From NCBI GenBank assembly GCA_026874595.1, contig CM049318.1:1921741-1985740 (forward strand): a stretch of 64,000 nt of DNA, read 5' to 3'. The first letter of the stretch is position 1; the number at the start of each line of letters is the position of its first letter. Of the stretch, positions 36,814 to 51,800 are shown piece by piece. A program made the translations under genes and the position numbers. Source of the DNA: Sipunculus nudus. Lineage: Eukaryota > Annelida > Sipuncula > Golfingiida > Sipunculidae. The notes beneath the pieces were generated by a model. That model was not told where the DNA came from, made no database searches, and worked only from the letters and a program-made list of their open reading frames with translations.

Positions 36814-39800
36814 CTGTAGAAAATTAATATTTTAATCCAGAACTCACATTATTTTATTTTATTATTATTAACTTCATATTTATGGTGAAACATTAGGGCT
36901 GACCTGATTTAAGAGAAACAAATTATAAAGGGGTAGAACCCTGGCATCCCTCCACCCAAAATTGAATTAAGACAATGTCCAGTGTATCACCTATAGATGC
37001 ATATATATTTCTTATCAGTTCATATTTTCAGTGGATCACTGTAGGCATTTCCAACTTAGTTATTGTTTAAAACTAAAATAAGGAGTTCAGTCAAGTGCAC
37101 TGGTTTATAAATTATCACAAAACTCAGGTGAATGACAGAAATGAAATACAAAGTTTAAATACAATTAAAATTCAGGATTATTACCAGTATAAGAGAGATA
37201 CTTTGAGAATGAGCAATGGCAGTTAATCAATTATTCTCACTTTTACAGTTTAACAGCTTGAAAGTAAAATTTCAAATTCAGGTTTGCAACAGACATTATC
37301 TCCAGGCATTAATTACCTTAGTTTCACCAGGTATTAATTTAATAATGTTAGCAGAATAAGATACTGATGTAATATTAACTTATACATCAGTTGAGTTCAT
37401 ATCAAGTTATCAACAGAATACACTGCCTCATAAGAATGCTCAGAATGTTTAGTCATCGATGAACATATATCTCTAAATTCCCTAACAGAATACATACCCA
37501 AATTTAGCTCAAACCCCTTCCCAACTCTACCTTGTATGATAGAATTCATCCAAAAATCTTAGATATTTTCATGTATTCACATACCATAAACAATTAATAC
37601 TCATATTTTTATTCGTTATACAAAACATTCAGCATACTGATGAATGATACAATGGCCAGCGATGTGCTCACACCAGGCAGCGACTGGAGGCTGCCCCAGT
37701 AGCGTCTCCTGCCACCTGGCACGACCTGAATGTGTCAATGCCAAACCAGCAGTATTTTTAGAGCTGTGTAAAAAAATACATGCGTGTACGTTTATATCTC
37801 GCAGTGTTTCACCTTTTTTTACTATTTGTGATCCCTATTGGATATATTTAAGTGTATGTGTGCCAAGCCAGAAGACATCCAGTGGTGCCTAAAAGAATAT
37901 TTAATAGGAGATATTCTGTCACAATGTGCGTATTTAGTAAATACTAATGAATTAACTTAGCTACCAAAAGTAGTGATTATAGCTGCCAGGGTAGCTCCAC
38001 CTTGTGTCTGTATAAAAGACTCACACTGATGTGCCTAAAAAATATGATGTGCCAAACAGTATGCAATTTGCTAGTGATGATAAGATAATCATATATTTAC
38101 AACTCTTCCACTGGAAACACTGTTAATGTAGTTTAAAAAATTAATTTTAGCCTATAATATAGAATAAAATTGATATTTGTAAACAAATACAGCACATTTC
38201 AGACTGCAAAGGACTTCCTGAAATGCCCCTGTTATTGTTCAATCTCGATCATTTTCATCAGATTCATGGTCATGCCCAAAATACAAGATGCAGGTTTAGT
38301 TCATACAAAATTCCCCAATTTGTTAATAACATTATCCTAATATAATACACATATTCTATTGTGATTTTTACGGCACTTACTTTTTTATCCTCTGGTGGAA
38401 GAGCGTTCCATTGTTGTGTTAGACGTTTAATGAGTTCTTCATCACTTATATCATTCTGGCATTCCTGGATTGAAATGAAAAATAAATGACAACTGATCAT
38501 CAAGACTGACTAACTGTATAACTAGCTATCTACAAGTTTCATTACACCCCTTACGCAGCAGTCATACACTGCAGTCATTCCAGATTTTATTCCCTTTACC
38601 AGTGCTTTGTATAGCAAGATTCTCTGGGTTTCGCCACCAGGGCTGGCACAGGGCAAAAAATTGTAGTCAAGACCAATGAGAATGTGGTATACCATGGTGT
38701 ATCCAACTCCAAGTTTTAAACCCACAACATAAAACTCCCTTTTGTCTGATTCTTGGCCCTGTGCCAGCCCTGGTGTTGAAACCATGAAAAACCTGCTAAA
38801 CAAAGCAGCGGATAGAGCAAAGGAGGTATAGAACAACTGCAGTGTATGACTGCTGCATAAGTAGAGTGAAGTGGTGGAATTCAGCTGAAAGATAATTCAC
38901 TAATTTGAACACTGATTATATTAGTTTTTGTGACGCAGCTAAGTAACTGGTCTTATATCAGGTCATAAACAAACTTATGATGGATAAAAGCACTCTATTC
39001 AATGTGTTTAATGACCTGTTAAGTGTTGGTACATGCTGCATATTTCTTAAGATGTGGCTATGAATATAAATGTTAAAATCATAAGAATTTAACCTATGAT
39101 TGTCATCTATACTGAATATTCATATGTACAGCATATTAAGAAAGCTTTGGGTATGGTGTATTTTTTTATTTACATAAAGGTCACTTGTTTTAAAAAGAAT
39201 CACAAGCAAACAGCTTTTTATGAAGTATGTAAAAATAAATGACTGCATGTCCATATTTCCTTTTAAACAAACAACTGGTACGAGATGATCGATGTTAACA
39301 AGACAATTTACACCAAGGTTGCATGCAATGCATGAGCTTATGCATGATAATATTGACAAGTAAATTCCTGGAATTTATGTCCCCTGCTTCTTCCTCTTGT
39401 TGTCCCCTGCTTGCCTTGTCAATATGGTTTAGTTTTTATTTTCCCCTTAAGATGTCTCCACATGTCAGTTTTGTTGTGAATTGGGAACAAAAGGGGAAAT
39501 TTTTTGTTTTGGAGCTGATTATGATAAATTTTCAGACAAACTCTCCAAAACCAATCATGACCAAAGTATGCATGAGAGCAATCACTGAGCCAAATTTGAA
39601 TAAAATTGGATAATATTAAGTAAAACTTATTGCACAGAAATAATAACCTGACGGACGGACAGGCAGGCAGATGAACAGACAGACAAACCAAATAATAGGC
39701 CATAATATGCCTCATAATATGCCAAATGAGTTACATATACATATATTTAAAACTTATTAAAATTCTTTTAAAAAATTAATAAATATTTGATGTACAGTAT

Positions 39801-42800
39801 CAAGCAAAACATCAGATAACTATTTATTTCTCACATAATCAAATTTCAAACAAGATGATACCAGATAGATTTTAAACTTGTCTATATGAGATTATAATCC
39901 TGGACTGTTTCATGATTGATTTCAATCTTGCCTAGAAAAGATAGCAATTGCCCTAACCACCACAGCAGCTTCCCCCCTTTGACCTAATTAAATGCTAATG
40001 AGCCCGAAAAAACACACAGAAGGCTTTCATTTCTATGGATGCGAGAGCTGTTTATAAGAAAATGTTGACGTCCCAAAATGTCACAAAGGTCGGTTGTGTA
40101 TGACTTCACACTAACTGACGTCACCAAGTGGAATGACTTATATCTGTTTTGTGATGAATATATGGCAATCACTGAAGTGTTTTGCCTTATTTTGGATTAT
40201 TTGTCTCATTCAAATTCATTGCAAGGTAAGACATAATTATTCACTGGGAAGTCTTTGGATTAGCAACCTTTTACCTAGAACTTCTTATACTGTCTCCTTT
40301 GTATAAAAAATAACCAGAAAAAACATGCTGACAGGGGTACTGGTATAAACTACATGTGTTCTGTTTTGGAGAGTGGCCAAATTATATAATTGTCATGTGA
40401 CTGGTGGTTTCATTGCCAACAGTAAATTGATTAGTTGCTCACAGTCGCTTTGCTCATGATTATTCATTGAATAAATATGTGATTAAGGCACAGAGTTCAT
40501 GGTTTGGCCAACTGTAATATGATCCTAGCAAATTTATAATCTGCCTGGACAAGATCACTGTGTATCTATATCTCAATGAGCAAAATAAAAATCTCATCCA
40601 GGCCAATTTGAAACAGGCCTGGACTCCAATCTTCAATGTGACAATAGTGCATGCAAGAATTAATTATACCCACCATATAATATTGTTGAACTACTGCAGC
40701 CTGTCTCTGTTGACAGAATATAGCGAATGCATTGACTGGTTGCTTGGGTTTGGATGATTTCTTGGAGATCTTTTTCCCTGGTTTAACTTCAGGCTCATGG
40801 TCCATACTTTCACCAGCAGGTGGTTCTGTCTCCCCGGATGCCCCTTCAGTATCTGGACGCATCCCAGCTAACAGATTGTAGATCTGACTTTCCTGATGTA
40901 AAAGAAACAAGGGATCCATGGGTCATGTCACTCAGCTGAATGTTAGAAAATTTTAGCTAATGCAAAATATACTTATTTCTTTGGATTTTCATATATTTTA
41001 GCATTTGAAAAGCTAAGAGGAAATTATAGAAAAATGGACATGAGCCAAAGTATATAAATAAACATTCATTTATTGACTGAAATAAAATGTTGTTATGCGA
41101 ACCTGTGCAATGAGATTACACCAGGTATAATGCTTCAATGCTGGACCATTACTTTTCAAGAATTGCTGATGACAAAAAAAATTGCCGATGACAAAAAAAC
41201 TTGCTAAAAACTTGCATAATCGGGTAAACCCGGATAATATGGTCCAAATGGCCGAAACCGCAAGTACAAGGGCTATGGGTCTCAAAGCAGTGTTGTTAAC
41301 AAGATCGAGTTCGGCTCTCGAATGACATGGCTGGGTCTCCGCTGCTGGGATCAGTGGAGGGAATGTGGGTTGCTTCTGGCTTTGTGGCTGTGGATGCTGT
41401 AGCTTTCTAAAAAGGTCAACGGCTCGGGATGGACAGTGGCGCCCTCTACGGCTCCCTGCTTGGCTTGGCATGGCAATGCGACTGTTGGCTCAGAGAACAT
41501 GCTTAAGGAGCACACAGGGCTGAGGTCTTGACCGCAGTAACCTGTAGCTGCTCGATGAGCGTATACCCTTTTGGCTTTGACTTTTCAAGAACATGTGTAA
41601 TATGTATATGAACAATGCAAGTACTAAACACTTAGAACAAGAAACAATTAAACAAACATCACTGCTGCAATTCTGGCATGGGTGCACACAACACAAAAAC
41701 TAGAATATGGGTAGTCAACAAGCGACTACATGTATCCTCCAAAATCAGAGTGGGAAAGGTGAAGTGAGGCATGGATTGAGTGGCAAGAGGAAATAGAGTG
41801 AGGTGTGTTGCATAATTGCCTGGATGTCTGCAGCCAAAATGTGTATGTAGATTGTGCCACCTACCACAAAATCCAGAAAGCTGTCCAAGATGTATAAACA
41901 TTCAAAATTTTTGGCAGATAAGTGGCAGGTGGCATCACCAATTTTGTGTATGATTAAGAGATATGTGAGATCTACACACATGCAAAATTTCAGGGGGTTA
42001 TGTCAAACCAGTCCTGATATATAAGCCTGAATGTGTGCAGTGTATACATAAATATAGGTGGCACCACCTGCCACAAAATCGAGAAAGCTATCCAAGATGT
42101 ATAAACCTGCAAAATTTTAGGCAGATAAAGTCACACCACTACTGAGATATGAGTGATTTTAGCCCAAGGCAGATGAACAGACAGACGCTGTGCAAAAATG
42201 GTGGCAGGTGGCACCACCAATTTTGTGTATGATTAAAAGTTATGTGAGATCTATACACATGCAACATTTCAGGGGGATATGACAAACCAGTCCTGAGATA
42301 TAAGCCAGAATGTCTGCAGCATATACATAAATATAGGTGGCACTACCTGCCACAAAAACCAGAAAACTGTCCAAGATGTATAAACCTGCAAAATGTTAGG
42401 CAGATATGTCAAACCAATGCAGAGATATAAGTGATTTGATCCAACAGCAAACAAACAGACGAATGCAGTGGAAAAAAGGTGGCAGGTGGCACCACCAATT
42501 TTGCGTATGATAAAGAGCTATGCGAGATCTAAACACATGCAAAATTTTTGCCCAATCTGTCAAATGGTTCCTGAGATATGAGCTTGGATGTCTGCAGCGT
42601 AAATCTGAATGTAGGTGGCACCACCTGTCATAAAACAAGAAAGCTGTCAAGGATGTATAAACCTGCAAAATTTCAGGTGGATAAGTCCAACCCAGCTGAG
42701 ATATGAGTGATTTTATCCCAAGGCAGATGAACAGATGGAGGCTGTGCAAAAATGGATGCAGGTGGCGCAACCAGTATTGCGTATGATAAAGAGCTATGGG

Positions 42801-45800
42801 AGATCTATACACATGCAAAATTTTGGCCCAACTGGTCAAACGGTTCCTGAGATATGAGCTTGGATGTCTGCGGCTTAGACGTGAATGCAGGTGGCGCCAC
42901 CTGTCATTAAATCAAGAAAGCTGTCCAGGATGTATACACATGCAAAATTTTAGATGGATAAGTCCAACCAATGCAGAGATATGAGTGTTTTTATCCCAAG
43001 CAGATAAACAGATGGACGCTGTGCAAAAATGGTTGCAGGTGGCGCCACCATTTTTAGTGTATGTTATATACCCAATGTCAGACTGATATGTCAAACCCCT
43101 CCTGTGAAATAAGCAGGGACATACACTGTGCAAAAATTATTGAATGTGGCGCCACCAGTCTTGTACACTATAAAGCTACCCGATATGTATAAACATGCTT
43201 AATTTTAGGCTGATGTATCAAATTCCTCTGTAGAAATAAGCAGGCCCATACACTGCAAAAGTCAATGTAGGTGGCACCACCTGTCTTGTAAATGAGAATA
43301 CCATCAAAGAAGCATAGACAGGTCAAAATATCAGTCCAATACATCAAACTTCCCAAGAGTTTGATGCACTGGGCTGACAAGGCTTAGGTGAGTAAGGCAG
43401 TTGCCCGGGAGCAACCTGTGACAAATCGCTACCTCAAGCTACTGCACTGAGTGAACTCTTGACCTGCACCTGGCTAGACTGAGTGAACTTTTGACCTGTA
43501 CCTGGCTGCACTGAGTGAACTCTTGACCTGTTGCATAATCTGACACAGTTGGCAGTCTGCAAAAGCTTTACATAGATTCAGGCTGAACTTTGGTGCCAAA
43601 TATGATGCAGTGTGCAGTCTGCCAAAGCTATAAATAGAATGCAGCTCCTGCACTGAGTGAACTCTTGACCTATACCTGGCTGCACTTTTTCCAATCCTGG
43701 CACTGTGCCAAAACTATTTATAGAGCTGACATCATCTTGGCTAATGGCCAACATCAAGGCACTGGCAATCTGCCAATGGTAAACCAAGTGCTGCCATCTG
43801 TACACAAAAGTGGTCCCTACTTGAAATAACTTTGAAATTTATTTTCCCAATACAAAATGCTTTTCAGCTGACTTTTTATAAAAAAGAAATCGGGAATATA
43901 TGTAAAATTATTACGGATGCATACTGAATGCAAAATTAAACTAAAATACGGGTAGTCGACAAGGGACTACGTGTATCCACCAAAATCAGAGTAGGACGGG
44001 TTAAGTGAGGCATGGATTGAGTGGCAAGGGGAAATAGAGTTACATGTGTTACATATTGGAATGGATGTCTGCCAGGTAAACATGATTGTAGGTGGCGTCA
44101 CCTGTTATTTGAACGAGAAACTATCCAAGAGGTATACACATGCAAAATTTCAGGTTGAAAAGTCAAACCACTGCCGAGATATGAGTGATTTTATCCCACA
44201 GCAGACAAACAGATGGATGCTGTGCAAAAATGGCTGCAGGTGGTGCCACCATTTTTTGTGTATGTTATAAAGCTATCCAAGGGCTACATTTGTATAAATT
44301 TTTTTTCCTGATCAGTCGAACAGTTCACGAGATATGTGGGTTTATGTGTGGAAACAGACGCATAAATGGACGCTGGGCAGAGAGGAAAGGTCAGAGGTCA
44401 AGGCCAATTGGTTAGGCACCAGTTCACATGTGACCCAATAATTGGTGTAAGTTTCGGATAAATCCATCCAGTAGTCTCAGAGGAATTCTCGGGAAACGAA
44501 CACGGCGGCAGCTGCGGAACCCGGTCAAAAACATAGTATCCGCAAAACTTCGTTTTGGCGGATACAAATACAGATATATCTCACTGATGGCAAATTATTT
44601 AATTAAGTTGAGTAGGGATACCAATAATTTATAATCCACGTACAGTTGTCTTACTATAGCCACAGAGAGCTGAATATCCATGATTGTAACATTGCCTGGA
44701 ATGATGAATAACTTAAATCATAAATCTAAAAGCTTTTAAAAAACTTTCTTGTCAATATTAACCAAAGATAACCTGAAATCTAAATGTCTAGTGGCATGAT
44801 GTAATAGATGCTGAGAAACTGGTGCCAGGCTAGATGTAACAGCATCACACAGCTAACATATATGGTGAAATGACTCAATTCAATCTCCATAATTCAGCCA
44901 AAAATCATTCATGTGGAACCATTTATGACAATCATTATATGAATTATTGTAGGGATTATTCTTGTAAAATATTTTACAAACTGGCTTCAGTGGCATCAGT
45001 CGAAAAACGTTTCGCAGGTTTATAACTCATATAGGAAGATACAGCAAACTGGCTAAGTTCAGCTGAACCAAAACCATTTGAACAAACTTGAACTTTCAAG
45101 ATCTGAGGCTAATTTATGTGTGAGATTTAAGAATTTGGTCCAGTGGTTTTTGAGAAGATCTTTGTAAACACTGAGCTAAAATGGGCTGTTATGGCATATT
45201 ACTAAATTCAGTTTTCCTTAACTTTGCCAAAAGTCACTGAAAAGAGACCATTTGAACAAGCTTCAGAAAGCACTACCCTAGGATCATTTCTGTGCGATAT
45301 TAAACATTTTGGCCATATGGTTTAAGAGAAGAAGTTTGTAGCCCTCAGTGTGATACAGGCACTGATGACCCCGAACAAAAAAGGCATTTTCAGGTGGCGC
45401 CACCCATACTTCAATTTCAGATAAGACCTAAGTGACCAACATTGGCATAAAATTTGGTGATGATAGCTCCAGCCGTTTCTGAGATTTAAATTTTAATATG
45501 CTTTTTTGCATAGTTAACAAAGTTCAACCTCCTGTAACTCGGCCAAAAATCTCCGAACTGGAACCATTCAAACAAACTTGAGAAAGATTGTTCCAGGGAT
45601 CATTTCTGTGAAATATTGGACAATTTGGCTGGACAGTTTTGGAGAAGAAGATTTTAAAACTTTTTTAGCCTTTTCCCTATAAAATCTAAGAAAATGCAGT
45701 TAGAAAAAAATAAACAAAATGCGATATAGTTTTTTGGATGACAGATTATTTGCAAAAAATTTGGTGATGCTAGCTCCTGCCTTTTTTGAGACAGCTATGG

Positions 45801-48800
45801 TTAACTGAAGCTACTCTTTTTAATCAGTTCCTTTGAAATTTCAGATTAAATCTATATGTATACTAAATGTAACAAGTGACCCATGGGTCATGTCGCTCAG
45901 CTGACAGGGAAGAAATTCGCTAAAGGAAATTTTATCATCAGAATGGTAGTATATACCCATTCAACTGAAGCATCAAATAGATTAACCAACAGGCCAAGAT
46001 TTAGTCTTTATTTATATATCTCAAAAATAGAGAAAAAATGTGTAAACTTTAAAAACTAGAATACCGGTAGCCGACAAGTGACCACTTGTATCCGCCAAAA
46101 TCAGAGTGGAACGGTTGAAGTGAGGCATGGATTGAGTGGCAAGGGGAAAACGAGTGAGGTATGTTGCATATTAGCATGGATGTCTGCAGCCTAAATGTGT
46201 ATGTAGGTTGTGCCACCTACCACAAATCCAGAAAGCTGTCCAAGTTGTATACATATGCAAAATTTTAGACAGAAAAGTCAAACCACTACATGTATATGAG
46301 TGATTTTAGCCAACGGCAGACAAACAGACAGACGCTGTGCAAAAATGGTTGCAGGTGGCCCCTCCAGTTTTGTGTATGATAAAGACCTATGTGAGATCTA
46401 TACACATGCAAAATTTTGGCCCAATCGTTCAAACGGTTCCCAAGATATGAGCTTGGATGTCTGCAGCGTAAACTAGAAAGTAGGTGGCGCCACCTGTCAT
46501 AAAATCAAGAAAGCTATCCTGGTTGTATAAAACTGCAAAATTTTAGGCAGATATGTCAAACCACTGCCGAGATATGAGTGATTTTAACCCAAGGCAGATG
46601 AACAGATGGACACTGTGCAAACATGGTTACAGGTGGCGCCACCATTTTTGTGTATGTTATAAAGCAATCCAAGGGCTACATTTGTATAAATTTTATTTCC
46701 TTATTGGTCAATCGGTTCCCGAGATATGAGGGTTTATGTGTGGAAACAGACGCACAAATGGACGCTGGATAGAGGGGAAAGGTCAGAGGTCAACACAAAT
46801 TGGTTAGGCACTAGTTCACATGTGACTAGATAATTGGTGTAAGTTTCGGAAAAATCGGTCCATTTTTCTCAGAGGAGCTCTCTGGAAACAAACGTGGCAG
46901 CTGCGGAGGAACCCGGTCAAAAACATAGTATCTGCAAAACTTCGTTTTGGAGGATACAAAAATACAGGTGGCTCCACCAATCTGCAGAAACTAATAAAAA
47001 CACTTAATGGTCAATATCCATGCAAAGAATCATGGTGATCTCCACATAAGTTGTTCAGATACTTAAGCTTTTGTATCAAATTGTCCATTATTCTGAGGGA
47101 TACTTCAGAGTCCTATAGCTTGAAGGATATGGGTAACAGAGACCTAATTTCAAGTTTCCACAGGCACTCTTCATGGGCCTCCTTGCATGACAAGAATGAA
47201 GTTTCTAGGTCCAGTTGTTGCAATTTGTACCCTGTTGACAGATAACCACATCTTTAAAGGTCTCAAAAAAAGAGAAAAAAAATTCGTAAAAATTTGAAAA
47301 CAAGGGACCTATGGGTCACTATGCTCAGCTGACGTTAACCTTGAAGGTAAAAATCTAAAATAATATCAAATGGAGATAAAGTGTAAGAGGAAGAGGTAAT
47401 AAAGGCCATGGTTGGTTTATATGATTGGTTTGTATTGATGAGCAAGAAATTGTTGCAAATAATATTTTGTGACCTGACCAAGTGTTTCCTAATGTTGAAA
47501 CTGAAGCATGTGAGCAGTTTGTGAACAAATGATCTGTACAGTTACCATGATCATTAGTTGGCTTTTCGATTAACTGTTGACATTTCAGTAGTTTACACAT
47601 TTGTTCAATCAAATCTTTTTTTTGTATAATATAAATTATTAAATATGTTTTTTTTTTATGAAATGTATACAGTTGAAATATAACTAATTAACAACATAAA
47701 ACATGGCAAACAAAGTCTGATCTCAAATTCTGCTGATGCAGGAAAATAATGAACAAATGTTTGTAACAAATCCTCATTTTTTTATCACATCAATTTTTTT
47801 TTTTAATTTAAGTTTATATTTCTATACATTTTCAATATAAAATATATATCTGAATATAAAAGTTGATTCATAATTCTCAATTGCATCATCATAAATCTCA
47901 ATCTTGTCAGATAACACCACATCATGCATACAAATGTTTATATATTTTTTACCACAAAAATATATCTTTTAAATCTGCAAAACAATAAATGTCTAAAAAA
48001 AATACTTGATTTAGATTTCACAATTTTGAATTGTGTCTTTATTTATCCATAATGTGCTTCATATTTTATCATAATTTAAGCATACTGATGGGTTCCAATA
48101 TGATTGGTAAAATCATTTAAAAGAAAAATGATTTCTTTAAAAATGTTACATTACACAACATTGCATCTTCTGGATTACACCTTGAATTACTTTTTTAAGG
48201 AAAGTTTTTGCATATCAGAGTGGAAACAGCATTACAATTAAGGAGATACAGTGAAAACAATAACAATACTGCATAACACTTGGTGGGTTGGGTTTGTGGG
48301 GGGGGGGGGATTTGGGTGGTGATATCAGAATAACTGTACACCTGTCACAGCAGGGGATCTCCCCCAGTGACTGTAACAAATCAGAAACCCTGGCATAGCT
48401 GACTTCCAGTGACCTGGAGTGGGACCCTGCATCTGTAATCTGTAATCAAAGCAAATGACTACAATAGAGCCTCAAGAAAAAAATCAATAACTAGCTTAAT
48501 TTTCATGCTTTTACTTCCAAATTTCAGATTTAAACAAATTAAATATTTATGTTTACATGCTGTGAAAATTAAATCAATGGTACTTACAGGAAAAAAACGT
48601 GCCATGGTCAAAGTTGGGCAAAATTTAAGGTACTGATTTTATTTTTATGCTAATTACTTAAAAAATTTACAAAATTCAGATCTAATTTTGGGTAAACAAT
48701 TGAATCTTAATTAAACACAGTTATATACTTGGGAAAATAGACTCTAGTTTCAAAATTTTTCATGTTAAGTGAGTAAATATTTTTCCTGATTTTTTACAAA

Positions 48801-51800
48801 GTCCATTATGTTTGGGCCCATAACTTAAAGAATTTATACTTAACAGACTAAATTTCTGGCATGTACATAGGAACTATATAGAAGAATATTTATGGTTAAT
48901 ATGAGGAAAAACAGATGAGTGGTTTTGAAATTAGGCAGTCCTGAAGTGTGAAAATAGGATTTAAATAAAAAATTGAGGTTTTTCCTTAATTTCTCAAAGG
49001 AACGAAGTCGCAAAGACCCAGTTTTCGGCTTGGTAGGAGATCTTGGGGACATCTAACATTATGCTGAATTTCGGATTCCTAGGTCTTATGGTTTCAAAAC
49101 GTGCCACATCTACGGACGGACGGACGGACGGACGGACGGACGGACGGACGGACAGACGGACGGACGACGGACAATGGACCACGACTATAGCTCAGATGAC
49201 TTATAGTCAGCTGAGCTAAAAATAGAGGTGGCGCACCCAGTCTGCAGAAACTGATGGAACAGCTCATGATCAATATGTATGCCGAAAATCATGCCCATCA
49301 GTGTTGTAGTTATTGAGATATTGAAGATTTTGTATGAAATTTTTTACTACTCTGGGGGGGTACTTTGGGGCCCCATAGCTCGAAGGATATGGGTAACAGA
49401 GACCTAATTTCTGGTTTCCATGAAGACTTTTCATAGGTCTCTCAGTGTATCGAGAATGAAGATTCTAGGTCCAGTCTTTACGATTTGTGCCATGCTAACA
49501 GATGACAGCATCTTCAAAGGTCTCAAAAATAGAGGAAAAAATCATAAAAAAAACCCGAACAAATACAGGTTGTGCCACCAGTCTGCAAGAACTGATGAAA
49601 CACCCCTTGATCAATATGTATGCCATAAATCATGACCATCAGTGATGTAGTTATTGAGATACTGAAGTTTTTGTATGAAATTTTTTACTACTCTGGGGGA
49701 TACTTTGGGGCCCCATATCTCGATGGATATGGGTAACAGAGACCTAATTTCTGGTTTCCATGGAGACTTTTCATAGGTCTCTCAGTGTGTCAAGAATGAA
49801 GATTCTAGGTGCAGTCGTTACGATTTATGCTACATTAACAGATGACAGCATCCTTAAAGGTCTCAAAAATAGAGGAAGAAATCGTAAAAAAATCAAACAA
49901 TATAGGTGGCGCCACCAGTCTGCAGGAACTGATGGAACATCTCATGATCAATATGTATGCCGAAAATCATGACCATCAGTGATGTAGTTATTGAGATATT
50001 GAAGTTTTTGTATGAAATTTTTGACTACTCTGGGGGGGTACTTTGGGGCCCCATAGCTCGAAGGATATGGGTAACAGAGACCTAATTTCTGGTTTCCATG
50101 AAGACTTTTCATAGGTCTCTCAGTGTATCGAGAATGAAGATTCTAGGTCCAGTCGTTACGATTTGTGCCACGCTAACAGATGACAGCATCTTCAAAGGTC
50201 TCAAAAATAGAGGAAAAAATCATAAAAAAAAACCCGAACAAATACAGGTTGTGCCACCAGTCTGCAAGAACTGATGAAACACCCCTTGATCAATATGTAT
50301 GCCATAAATCATGACCATCAGTGATGTAGTTATTGAGATACTGAAGTTTTTGTATGAATTTTTTTACTACTCTGGGGGATACTTTGGGGCCGCATATCTC
50401 GATGGATATGGGTAACAGAGACCTAATTTCTGGTTTCCATGGAGACTTTTCATAGGTCTCTCAGTGTGTCAGGAATGAAGATTCTAGGTGCAGTCGATAC
50501 GATTTATGCTACATTAACAGATGACAGCATCCTTAAAGGTCTCAAAAATAGAGGAAGAAATCGTAAAAAAATCAAACAATATAGGTGGCGCCACCAGTCT
50601 GCAGGAACTGATGGAACATCTCATGATCAATATGTATGCCGAAAATCATGACCATCAGTGATGTATTTATTGAGATATTGAAGTTTTTGTATGAAATTTT
50701 TGACTACTCTGGGGGGGTACTTTGGGGCCCCATAGCTCGAAGGATATGGGTAACAGAGACCCCTATTTCTGGTTTCCAAGGAGATTTTTCATGGACCTTT
50801 CAGTGTGTCAAGAATTAAGATTCTAGGTCCAGTCTTTACGATTTTTGCCTTGTTAACAGATGTTCACATTTTGAAAGGTCTCAAAAATAGAGAAAAAAAT
50901 TCATAAAAAAATCCAACCATACAGGTGGCGCCACCAGTCTGCAGGAAGTGATGACACATCTCATGATCAATAGTTATGCCACAAATCATGACCATCAGTC
51001 AAGAAGTTAATGAGATATTGAAGTTTTTGTATGAAATTTTTTACTTTTCTGGGGGGTACTTTGGGGCCCCATAGCTCAAAGAATATGGGTAACAGAGACC
51101 TAATTTCTGGTTTCCATGGAGACTTTTCATAGGTCTCTCAGTGTGTTACGAATGAAGATTCTAGGTGCAGTCGTTACGATTTATGCTACGTTAACAGATG
51201 ACAGCATCCTTAAAGGTCTCAAAAATAGAGGAAGAAATCGTCAAAAAAGCAAACAATATAGGTGGCGCCACCAGTCTGCAGGAACTGATGGAACATCTCA
51301 TGATCAATATGTATGCCGAAAATCATGACCATCAGTGATGTAGTTATTGAGATATTGAAGTTTTTGTATGAAATTTTTGACTACTCTGGGGGGTACTTTG
51401 GGGCCCCATAGCTCACAGGATATGGGTAACAGAGACCCTATTTCTGGTTTCCAAGGAGATTTTTCATGGACCTTTCAGTGTGTCAAGAATTAAGATTCTA
51501 GGTCCAGTCTTTACGATTTGTGCCTTGTTAACAGATGTTCACATTTTGAAAGGTCTAAAAATAGAGAAAAAAATTAGTAAAAAATTGAACGATATAGGTG
51601 GCGCCACCAGTCTGCAGGAAGTGATGGAACATCTCATGATCAATAAGTATGCCAAAAATCATGACCATCAGTCAAGTATTTAATGAGATATTGAAGTTTT
51701 TGCATGAAATTTTTTACTTTTCTGGGGGGTACTTTGGGGCCCCATAGCTCGAAGGATATGGGTAACAGAGACCTAATTTCTGGTTTCCATAGAGAGTTTT

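Larger units (their letters stand above)
47301..49222 (-). mobile_element. Helentron-like element A4 nested in the 339-bp array
   Basis: The - strand 5' end is AGCTCAGCTGACTATAAGTC, a 13-bp hairpin, at 49217 downward; then (GGAC)n. The 3' end has CAGCTGAGC, a slightly decayed GACCCATAGGTC palindrome and CTTG at 47301. The array resumes on both sides with no target duplication. Confidence 0.65.

Noticed and set aside
38270-38380. Continuation of the HMG-box frame past 38381
   Set aside because: A GTAAGT donor follows PPEDKK and the HMG box resumes exactly at 36813, so the extension is intron.
49420-51683. Recurring ~70-codon frames (METFHRSLSVSRMKILGA type) in the 339-bp array
   Set aside because: They recur because 339 is divisible by 3. 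The frames differ by indels between units and show no known domain.
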